From contig CM071598.1 of the NCBI GenBank assembly GCA_036435485.1, positions 104,840,501 to 104,904,500 on the forward strand: a DNA stretch of 64,000 nt. The letters are read 5' to 3'. The stretch is from Saposhnikovia divaricata. Taxonomy: Eukaryota > Streptophyta > Magnoliopsida > Apiales > Apiaceae. Below the pieces are notes generated by a model. That model ran no database searches and had not been told where the DNA came from. It saw nothing but the letters and a program-made list of their open reading frames with translations. A program made the position numbers and the translations under genes. Numbering within the stretch: the stretch's first letter is position 1; every line of letters starts with the position of its first letter. Positions 43,401 to 53,067 of this stretch are shown here, piece by piece.

Positions 43401-45148
43401 GGCTAAATATGCTTCGCATCCTTTACGTAACAGCTTCTTAGCTTGAATCATAGTCAGGAACTTTTGGCTTTGCCGTTTCCCACTAAATACTACTTCCTCG
43501 TCTCCTGGCAGTCTCAAACTTACTTTCTTCTTGACACAATCAATCTGGGCTCCGTGGGTGGTTAACCAATCCATACCTACTATTACGTCAAACTCCCCTA
43601 GTTTAAAAGGTATTAAGTCTACCCGAAAGTGCCGTCCTTCTATTTCTAGGTCACAACCTGGACATACTTGGCTAACGGGAATAATTTCATGATTAGATAT
43701 CTCTATTTGCAATCTGTCCTTCAATGGTTCAGTCTTAAGGCCTAACTGACATACAAAATCTAGAGATATGAAAGACTTGGTAGCTCCCGAATCAAATAAA
43801 ACATTTACCTTAACTGAGTTGAGTAGTAGAGTACCTGCAATCACATCCGTGTTCCTCACGGCATCCTGCACCGTCATGTTAAAAGTTCTTGCAGTAGGGG
43901 CCTTGTTAGAAGCAGTTCCACTCACTCTTGATGCAGCTGGCCCGGAGGACATACATTCCCTCATTCGGTACCCTGGTTTTCCACACTTGAAGCAATTACC
44001 TCCGGCACTGGTGTTGTTACTAGTTCCTCGACAGGCGTTAGCATAGTGTCCTGTCAGCCCACACTTGAAGCACTTCACATCTTGCAGGTTACACACGCCC
44101 GCATGTTTCCTTCCACATTTATTACATTCTGGGGGTTGGGCTCGGGATGGGGTAGAGTAAGACGATCCCTGTGGTCGGCCGCCCTGGCCCACACTCCAAC
44201 TTTCAGCTCTCTTGATTCCAAAGTTTCCGCTTGGTTGGGACATCGCTCCTCGCTTAAATTTGCTCGGAAAGCTCCCACCAGCAGAGTTTCCTTTTCGGCT
44301 ATCCAACTTCCTCTTCTTTCCTTCTCTCTCCTTCTGCATCTGTTCACTTCCAGCTTCGACAATTGACGCTTTCTGCACCAGGGTGGCATAGTCTGTCAGC
44401 TCAAGAACCGCCACACGATTCTGAATCCATTGTTTTAGCCCTAACTGAAATCTTCGGGCCCTCTTTGCCTCAGAGTTCACATACTCCGGCACAAACCTTG
44501 ACAACTCAGTAAATTTGGCCTCATACTCGGCCACTGTCATGTTTCCTTGTTTCAGCTCCAAAAACTTTAGCTCCATTTGCGTCTCCATGAACCTGGGAAA
44601 GTACTTTTCCAAGAACAACTCGCTAAATCTCTCCCAGGTTACCACACCTCTTCCTTCCAAATTCTTCTTAGCTTCCCACCAATAGTTCGCCTCACCCTTC
44701 AGAAGGTAAGTGGCAAAAACAGTCTTCTGCTCTTCAGCGACACCTAGTATCTCGAAAGATTTTTCCATTTCCTTCAGCCAGGCCCTTGCCTCGACAGGGT
44801 CGGCAGTTCCTTTAAATTCTGGGGGTTTCAGGGATTTGAAGTTCCTGAAAGCATTAGCATTAGCATTCTGGGGTGGTTGCTGAACTGGGGACGGTCCAAG
44901 TTCTGCCTAAGTAACTCCATGAACTGTTCCATAGGGCCTCCCCTAGGATGTTCTACCTCTCGGTTATCATCACCAGCTTCTTCTTCTTCATACTCAGAGT
45001 CGTCAAACAGGTTATGATCGTTGCCCTCATTATCGCTCAGGTTGACATTCTCCCTTTCACGGTTCTGGTGGCCTCCGGCTCCATGGTGGCTACCCTGGCC
45101 CTCAGAACTGATCGGGTGAGCTCGAGTGTTCATTCTTCTGGGTGGCAT
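40461..45148 (-). pseudogene. gag-pol of Tekay/Del-like chromovirus, array unit 1
   Basis: gag starts at ATG 45148 (MPPRRMNTRAHPISSEGQGS). A one-base frame change lies between about 44890 and 44830. From 44768 to 40461 everything is in one frame, broken only by stops at 43215-43217, 42582-42584, 42111-42113, 41055-41057, 40884-40886 and 40848-40850. Order: Retrotrans_gag (YLLKGEANYWWEAKKNLEGR), three zinc knuckles (C215-C226; CFKCGLTGHYANAC; CFKCGKPGYRMREC with Tyr for His), protease DSGATKSFIS, RT with FIDDILIYS, RNase H with VIYSDASHKGLG, integrase with an H2C2 zinc finger and the Asp-Asp-Glu residues in MDFVVG, SDRDPRF and SERTIQTIE, then a chromodomain-like tail (PVEIMDRK, VRVLWRNQNVEESTWE). 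The integrase tail places it in the Tekay/Del clade. The copy is dead. Confidence 0.93.
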
Positions 45149-45896
45149 GATTCTGATAATAAAACAAGGAAGGGGTTAGGGTTTTTCAATTATCTGACAA
45201 CGTTTACACGGGTCAGGAGCGTATCGTTCCTCCTCATAAGGGTGGAAGTGCAAAAGTTTTAATAATCCGATGTTGGAGATAAAATGTAAAACATATTTGA
45301 AAAAAAAATCCCTTTGGGATGCGAAAATATTTACAAGAGTTTTCAAAATTTCGAAACCTCAAAAAAAAATTTTTTTTTTTCAAAATTTCAAAACATTTTT
45401 TTTTTTTGAAAAATTTATTTTTAAAGATTGTAGGAACATTTTTGGAAATTGTAGAAAACAATTTGAAATTGCATCTCGTAAATTTGAAACAGCATGGTTG
45501 TATTTGTGGCTTGTAGCAATTGTATAACCACAGTTGTATATCGAAACAGTAAAGCATGGCATCGGAAATTAAAGCAGTTGAGGCAATATTAAGGAAACGG
45601 AAACTAAATAAGTACGGTACAAGGGTTATCACAAGTTTGGATGTTAGAGCCAAATACATAGTTCCGATGTCAATGTCTAGCAAAAGTGGAACAAATACAA
45701 ATACATCATCCGAATAGTCAGGCTACACAAAAGTAGGGCTACATCCATACATACTACCCGAAGTCACATCTACATATCTGTAGGTCAGTCTACTCATCCA
45801 CTGGTCAGAAAGGATACCACTGCACAAGTCAACTATCCCGCAAAATCGACACACTAATGTCATCTGAACCTAGGGGACTGAGCTATAAGTAACACA
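45149..45896 (-). other. Non-coding spacer upstream of gag, unit 1
   Basis: AT-rich. A-tract/T-tract pairs at 45300-45420 (for example nine A then eleven T) can fold back. ORFs over these runs are Lys/Phe-rich and not credible. It separates the extra ORF from gag. Confidence 0.5.
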
Positions 45897-46626
45897 TCAC
45901 GGGGCCGCGTCGCGACGAAGCAAGGTCCTCACTCGGGTAAATGCACGACGCACAACACGTCTAGCATCCCTAGCCTGGATCACTCCGCCCCCGCGGATCC
46001 CTAAACCAAAAATCCTATCGCGACTCCTCATCTCGATCCTGTGGAGTCGAGCCCTAGTCCTCCTAGCAACAGTGGTCCTCATCTCAGCCTGGATCCTCAA
46101 GCGCGCCTCGCGCTCCTCCACTAGTGCCCGCCTCGCTTCGTTAAGTCGGGCCTCTGCAGATAGTAAGTCCCGGGTCAGGAACTGTACCACGTAAGCATGC
46201 TCAGTACCCGACACTGGGGTAGGTCCGCCCGTGGAGGTGGTATGACAGGAATAGGCGTAGGTGCAGCAGCAGCAGCAGCAGGAGCAGGGGTAGGGTCAAG
46301 CTCCTCCTCGCCAGAAGTGTCATCCTCAGAGTCACCGTCCGATGAAACAGGGCTAGATGTCTGTGGAGAAGGTGGGGGTGACACAACACGACCCTCGCCG
46401 GATCTCGCACTCTCCTCATCAGTAGCTCTAGGAGATGGGGTAACAGGCTCTGGCTCGGGCTCAAAGGGCTCCTCAACGGGATCCTCATCATCAGTACTAT
46501 CTATCACTGTAATCAGGGGCCAAGCTCGGAGTCAGCACCCATATCGTCCTCAGGGTCCTCGGTCTCTCGCATCAGGGCCTCATCATGCTCCCTCTCGAAA
46601 GCCTCAGGGTCTGGTATCTCATCCAT
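45897..46626 (-). pseudogene. Extra ORF between primer site and gag, unit 1
   Basis: Starts at ATG 46626 (MDEIPDPEAFEREHDEALMR). Two frame changes, near 46515 and near 46200, split what reads as one protein of about 240 residues. The N-terminal two-thirds are acidic and rich in Ser/Pro/Glu (STDDEDPVEEPFEPEPEP), with an Ala/Pro run encoded by a GCT/GCA repeat. The C-terminal third is a charged, Arg-rich helix (SAEARLNEARRALVEEREAR) likely to form a coiled coil, ending RRDAAP. An ORF upstream of gag is a known extra in some plant gypsy elements; I cannot assign its function. Identical in unit 2. Confidence 0.6.
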
Positions 46627-46842
46627 CTACACAAGGGAAATAAAGTGGGTCACTAACCATCAAAGATGGGTTTAGGAGTAGTTCCCTCACGGGCCTTAAA
46701 GTCAGGGCTATATCCGATAACCCGACTACCAACTCGATGAGAGTTCTAAGTATTATTGAAGTCGTTGTTAGGGTTATCGTTATTGTTATTATTATTAGGG
46801 TTGCTTTCTTAAATTACTACCGTTTCTGAGAACTGTAACCTC

Positions 46843-46854
46843 GCTCTGATACCA
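46843..46854 (-). other. Primer-binding site, tRNA-Met type, unit 1
   Basis: On the minus strand TGGTATCAGAGC begins four bases after the 5' LTR. This is the usual initiator-tRNA-Met site of plant chromoviruses. Confidence 0.9.
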
Positions 46855-47083
46855 TTTCTGTGACGCCCCCAGATCCGGGGTCGGAGATCTAGGCGCTCAC
46901 GGTCCATTTTCCATTAATAACATACCTGTTCTTGCACACAATATATATAACACAGCCATCGACCCCGCAATAAACTCACACCACACTCACACACACAGGT
47001 TAGAGCCTCAGAAACGTCACACATTGTTTAAACAGTAATAAAGTTATCAGAGTTATTACAGACCGAATTAAATAGTATTTATG

Positions 47084-47287
47084 CTACCAGCAACACTCCG
47101 ATATGAAGCGAAGCTGGCGGCTTGAAAGTTTGTTACGATACACTGCCTTGCACAGGTCATGCTGATAAATAAAACGTACTAACAAAAGCTGCCAACCAAT
47201 CCGGCTAATGGGGCCTACCGGTGGAATCTCAAGTGGAGGCTCGGGCCTAGTCACCTGCTTTCGAGCAGTCTTCCTGGGTCTTGCCAT
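47084..47287 (-). CDS. Small ORF in LTR_R, H3-tail-like variant, unit 1
   Basis: A 67-codon frame at the same place as in LTR_L. It starts MARPRKTARKQVTRPEPPLE, so the H3-like part is weaker (Thr3 to Pro, Lys4 to Arg, Gln5 to Lys), with TARK retained. By eye it differs from the LTR_L peptide at seven residues, but both frames have the same length and no stop. A TATA box (47356-47366) lies about 70-80 bp upstream and no ATG intervenes; the context is GCGAAATGGCA. It is in the R-U5 part, so it would head the full-length RNA. Real translation is unproven. Confidence 0.45.
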   Translation of the reverse strand: MARPRKTARKQVTRPEPPLEIPPVGPISRIGWQLLLVRFIYQHDLCKAVYRNKLSSRQLRFISECCW

Positions 47288-47355
47288 TTCGCTTAGCTGT
47301 TGTGTTTGTAAAGTTTGAAAACAAGCAAGAGTGAGCAACTATAGCTCAGCAAGAA

Positions 47356-47366
47356 ATATATATATA
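47356..47366 (-). promoter_or_regulatory. TATA box of LTR_R, unit 1
   Basis: On the minus strand CTTATATATATATTTC, followed by TTGCTGAGCTATAGTTGCTC. That following stretch is conserved in LTR_L and, more loosely, in the solo LTR (near 29265-29295). Confidence 0.55.
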
Positions 47367-47697
47367 AGATAAGCAATATACATCTCATATGATTGGCAGT
47401 TGATATATTTGTTTGTATCAATCAGTTATAAAATCACTTGTCATAGTTGATAAATCTCGAAGGTGCAACAATATGTGCCCTTGTTTTCAAAATAAACTTG
47501 CAGTTCAAGATACTGCATAGAATCAACATCTTTCTCATCAAAATAGAACACTATCGGCAACTTGGCACAAAAGCCTAAGAAGCAGTGTCAAAGCATTTTT
47601 CCAAAATGGAGGAATGGGACTTAAAGAAAACACAAAACCTGACAAGGATTGACGATGATCAGTCGCCACATCCAAGTCCAATAATCCGCTGGTCTTC

Positions 47698-47792
47698 TCT
47701 ACCGGTAGAAGGATAGAAACTACATCCGTAACTATCCCTCGGGTTAAAACTACATCCGTAATCACCCTCGATGAAAACTACATCCGTAATCA
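47698..47792 (-). repeat. Palindrome plus three-fold repeat in LTR_R, unit 1
   Basis: TCTACCGGTAGA (47698-47709), then three units with ACTACATCCGTAA. The same block occurs 12,607 bp to the right. Confidence 0.9.
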
Positions 47793-50344
47793 TCCTTCGG
47801 CAACACCTGGGCCGGAATAATAAGTGATGGACCGCCTGGCTCACGGCCGCTTACACATCCCGGGAATCGTTCGTCAACGGTTCCCACACCAGCCAGAGTC
47901 CCTTTTTCTTTTCTTTTAAAACTTGATTTTGATTGAAAACAGAGTAATTGAGGTTCGACATCAGTCGACCGATGATTCTTGAAATCATACAAGAAGCAGA
48001 ATCTGACCGGGGGTTTTCGAAAATGTTTTGAGTTCGAAAGAGTTCGGATTTGAAAGTATTAAAAGTATCTTGTATTAACTTTGTCTTTAAATAATGAACA
48101 GTAATTAATAAATAATATTTTAAGATTTAATATTAATAATTAATAAAATAATTATTCGATAAAATAAACTCTTAATCCAAGATAGGGTTTCGAGTATTTA
48201 CGAAGATATAATAATAGTTATTTGAGTATACGATACCACCCGAATGACCCTTCGGGTTTTCGCAATAAAGATACGATATAATAATATACCGCTCCCCGGT
48301 CAATAGTTTATACGGACCGCTACGACCTCTATTGCTAGAGTCGTTGTTCGAAGAAAACATTTCAATCTAAGTCCAAGGGGTAAAAGCATACATGTACTTG
48401 TTCAATCTCAATTGCATCAATACTTCGATAAACATAGCATTTGATATAATTTGAAAACTACAAACACAACAGTAAAAGTCCTTGTATGTGGATAAGTTTT
48501 GAAAAGTATACTTGCCTTGGTTTGGTTGGGGTGGTCGAGCGTGCGGATTCGAACGATCTATACATAAACAATAATCGTTCGTTAGTACCTTAACAATTTC
48601 TTTCTAATTACGGGGTTTTAAGGGGGTACGAAATTAACTTAACGACTTCGTCTTATGACTCCCTAGCCCCACTATAGGTCCATGACATCACTCGTTTACG
48701 CTCGTCACTTACTCGACTTAATTTAGTTACCACGTCCGAACCATAACCACTAACCCTAGAATAATGTTCCACTAATCGACCTTTTTCCATTGCGCGAATT
48801 TTACTCTAGCATTTTTATAAAATCCAAAAATTCATATTTTAATCCAATTCCTTTTGGGTGGTCTTCACCACTGCATTACCTACATTCTCAAATTTTTCCA
48901 TGATCCCAAATATTTTTTAAGGTGTTTAAACAAGGTTCACAAGGGGGTCACTTTATGCAGTTCATAGTCCAGAAACAAAATTCACTCCTCCGGCCATAAC
49001 TAAAAATCCACACATCACCTAGCTATGAATCTTACATATCCAGAAACTACATTCAATTATCTTTCCAACAATATAAGGTAGGACATCAGGGGACATCATT
49101 TGGGTGTTCAAAATCGTGCTACAACACAGATCAAAGTTCCTGGACAAACTCAGCAAGCTCAAATCACTTAGATCAACCATTTTTCATACTTCCATAACAT
49201 AAACACCACTTAAAACACTTAGATCATGACTCATAACACTCATGGAGATATATATATTAACCATAGTCATAAAATTCACAATCTCAACATCAAAACCCAA
49301 GATCCATGCTATCCAATACATATGCATTCAAGATAAGCCTTAAAATACATGGATCTACTACCATACTATATGAACAACACATAACCAAGGGTGGTTTGAG
49401 ATTTTATACCTTATTGAGCTCCTAGAGACCTTGACCAATCTTTACACAACTTAAAAACACCTTAGATGGCCTCCTACAACACTCACAATTCAAGATCTAA
49501 AAGATAATAAACTTATGTTAACACTTTTCTAACTTTCAACAATTCATAACTCAAGAACCAATGGATGGAAGGCTTTGAAATTGATACCATACCTCTACTA
49601 TGATGCAAGGAAGCCCTAGGAAGGTTGTAGATGGAGAAAACTTGGAGAGAAAATCTCTCCCTCTCTCCCAAGGTGGTTCGGCCGAGAGCTATTTTCAAGG
49701 GGGGGGAGTGTTTTTGCTTTTGTTTTGTTGGAATGGTAAAAAGAAATGCTAGTATGATGTGTATTATTGTGGTTAGTAAAGAGTAGTCACATGTTGCCAA
49801 GCTAGCCTAGGTTGCATCCATGCCCTATTGTCCCCTAAGTACATCATCCACCATGCTAGTCACTATTCACTTTTGCTTTTATGTTTTCTAGTTCCTTTTT
49901 TCTAACTAGCTAGTTACATGGCTCTTGCATGTAATTCCTTTCCTTGTAATATTATTCTCCCACCAATGCTTGTTATTTAATCCTTACTTCATATCGTAAC
50001 TTAATTATTCTCTCGTAATAATATTTCGTCGCGTAGAGATTTCCCCTATAATTCCTTAAGTACTTATTGTGTAAATTCCTCGAATGTCCAAAATTCCTCG
50101 TCATAATTCTTAATAAATCCTTTAATATTCTAACCATTCTCAAATCCCAAGCTTTATAAATATTACTAACAGTAAGACTCTTGCCTTCACAATCTCTCTG
50201 TATATCTTACATCATAAATGCAACAACGCAGTTTCTCAGACAATCAATTCTATAAATCAACAGGGATGACTAGAAAGGTTCCATAATGATAATGTCACAA
50301 GATATTAAATAAAAGGAAATATTACCAAAAATTAGGGTCCTTAC

Positions 50345-50346
50345 AA
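50345..50346. other. Array junction: LTR end fused to LTR interior
   Basis: The exact terminus TTACA of LTR_R is joined to ACTCGCCACATCC, which matches the inside of LTR_L at 37743 (AATCGCCACATCC). The same junction recurs at 62952/62953. Only CAA/TCG-type microhomology is visible. Confidence 0.9.
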
Positions 50347-53034
50347 CTCGCCACATCCAAGTCCAATAATCCGCGGGTCTTCTCTACCGGTAGAAGGATA
50401 GAAACTACATCCGTAACTATCCCCGAGTGAAAACTACATCCATAATCACCCTCGATGAAAACTACATCCGTAATCATCCTTCGGCAACACCTGGGCCGGA
50501 ATAATAATTGATGGACCGCCTAGCTCACGGCCGCTTACACATCCCGGGAATCGTTCGTCAACGGTTCCCACACCTGCCAGAGTCCCTTTTTCTTTTTCTT
50601 TTGAAAACTTGGTTTTGATTGAAAACAGAGTAGTTGAGGTTCGACGTCAGTCGACCGATGATTCTTGAAATCATACAAGAAGCAGAACCTGACCGGTGGT
50701 TTTCGAAAATGTTTTGAGTTCGAAAGAGTTCGAGTTTGAAAGTATTAAATGTATCTTGGATTAACTTTGTCTTTAAATAATGAACAATAATTAATAAATA
50801 ATATTTTAAGATTTAATATTAATAATTAATAAAATAATTATGCGATAAAATAAACTTTTAATCCAAGATAGGGTTTCGAGTATTTACGAAGATATAACGA
50901 TAGTTACTTGAGTATACGATACTCCCCTAATGACCCTTCGGGTTTTCGCAATCTAGATACGATATAATAATATACCGCTCCCCGGTCAATAGTATATACG
51001 GACCGCTACGACCTCTATTGCTAGAGTCGTTGTCCGAAGAAAACATTTCAATCTATGTTCAAGGGGTACAAGCATATATGTACTTATACAATCTCAATTG
51101 CATTAATACTTCGATAAACATAGCATTTGATATAATTGAAAACTACAAACACAACAGTGAAAGTCCTTGTATATGGATAAGTCTTGAAAAGTAAACTTGC
51201 CTTGGGTTGGTTGGGGTGGTCGAGCGTGCGGAGGCGAACGATCTATACATAAGCAATAACCGCTCGTTAGTACCTTAACAATATCTCTTTAATTACGGGG
51301 TTTTAGGGGGTACGAAATTAAATTAACGACTTCGTCTTATGACACTCTAGACCCACTATAGGTTCATGTCGTCACTCGATTATGCTTGTCACTTAATCGA
51401 CTTAATTTAGTTACCACATTCGAATCATAACCATTAACCCTAGAATTATGCTCCACTAATCGACTTTTTTCCTTGCGCAAAATTTACTCTAGCATTTTTA
51501 TAAAATCCAAAAATTCATATTTTAATCCAATTCTTTTTGGGTGGTCTTCACCACTGCATTCCCTAACTTCTCAAATTTTTCCATGATCCCACATATATTT
51601 TTAGGGGTTTAAACAAGGTTCACAAGGGGGTCACTTAGTGCAGTCCGGAATCCAGAAACACAATTCACTCCTCCGGCCATAACTTAAAATATATACATCA
51701 CCTAGCCATGAACCTTACATTTCCAGAAACTAAATTCAATTATCTTTCCAACAATATATGGTAGGACATCAGGGGACAACATTTGGGGGTTCAAAACCGG
51801 GTTACAAGACAGGTCAATGCTCCTGGAAAAACTCAGCAAGCATATACTACTTAGATCAACCATTTTTCACAATTCCACAACACAACCAACACTTAATTTA
51901 CTTAGTTCATGGTTCATAACACTCATGGAGATATATATACTATCCATAATCATAAAAGTCACAATCTCAACATCAAAACTCAAGATCCATGTCATCCATT
52001 ACTTATACAACCAAGATTAACTCATATATACATGGATCTACTACCAAACATTATAAACACTACATAACCAAAAGGGTTTGTGATTTTTATACCTTCTTGA
52101 GCACCTAGGAGCCTTGGATAAGCTTTACACAACTCAATAACACCTTGAATGGTCTCCTACAACCCTTACAATCCAAGATCTAAAAGAAAATCAAACATGG
52201 TTACTATTCACCCAATCTTTAACAATTTATAACTTGAATTTGGATGGATGAAATGGCTTGAAACTACTAACATACCTTGTCTAGATGATGGAGAGGGCCT
52301 AGGATTAATGTTTTGATTTATGAGTGATGGGAAAGGGGGAAGAAGAATTTTTCTTCTTCTCTTTTTCTTCTTGGCCGAGAGCAAGAACAAAGGGGGGGGT
52401 TGTGTTTTGGTTTTTGTGTTTTGTGTGTGTTGGTTGAATAATTGATGTTAAAGTGTTGGGTGATACATAATATGCATGTATAGGCAAGTACTAGCAAGGC
52501 ATGGTCTCATGTACTACTTGTCTCCCCTTTTTGAAAAACAAGTAACTAGTTACTATTCCTCTTCCAATTTGCTAACTAGTTTGCTTATCCTAACCACTTG
52601 GTTGCATGGAACTTGCATGCAATACTACTCCTTGTATCATTATTCTTCCACCAATTCTTGTCATTTAATCTTTAATTCGTATCGTATCTTAATTAATCTC
52701 TCGTAATAATATTTTGTCGCGTAGAGATTTCCCCTATAATTCCTTAAGTACTTAATTTTGTAAATTCCACGAATGTCCATAATTCCTCTTCATAATTCTT
52801 AATAAATCCTTTAATACTCTAACCATTCTCAAATCCCAAGTTTTATAAATCTTACTAACAATAAGACTCCTGCCTTCACAATCTTCCTTTTTATCTTACA
52901 TAATAAATGCAACAACGCAGTTTCTCAGACAATCAATTCTATTAATCAACGGGGATTACTAGAAAGGTTCCATATTGACAATGTCACAAGATATTAAATA
53001 AAAGAAAATATTACCAAAATTTAGGGTTCTTACA
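50346..53034 (-). mobile_element. Truncated LTR_L, unit 2
   Basis: The inner 2,689 bp of an LTR_L. The U5/R end, with the H3-tail-like ORF, is missing. By eye it differs from 37743-39930 at roughly one base per hundred, then becomes identical up to the polypurine tract. Confidence 0.92.
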
Positions 53035-53048
53035 GCCTCCCCTCCTTA
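53035..53048 (-). other. Polypurine tract, array unit 2
   Basis: Same sequence as 40428-40441. Confidence 0.75.
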
Positions 53049-53067
53049 AAAGGATTCCGTCCCGGAA

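Larger units (their letters stand above)
46859..50345 (-). mobile_element. Family C 5' LTR, full length (LTR_R), unit 1
   Basis: 3,487 bp from TGTGACGCC to GGTCCTTACA. It borders the primer site, so it is the promoter LTR. It differs clearly from LTR_L, far more than the two array units differ from each other. The triple repeat and palindrome are at 47698-47792. Confidence 0.92.

Noticed and set aside
46197..46643. 148-codon plus-strand Ser/Gly-rich ORF (also 58804-59250)
   Set aside because: It is the antisense shadow of the Ser/Glu/Pro-rich extra ORF upstream of gag.
36930..50350. Target-site duplication for the family C element (GCTAG versus ACTCG)
   Set aside because: The pentamers do not match; the right flank is an array junction and not the original insertion site.
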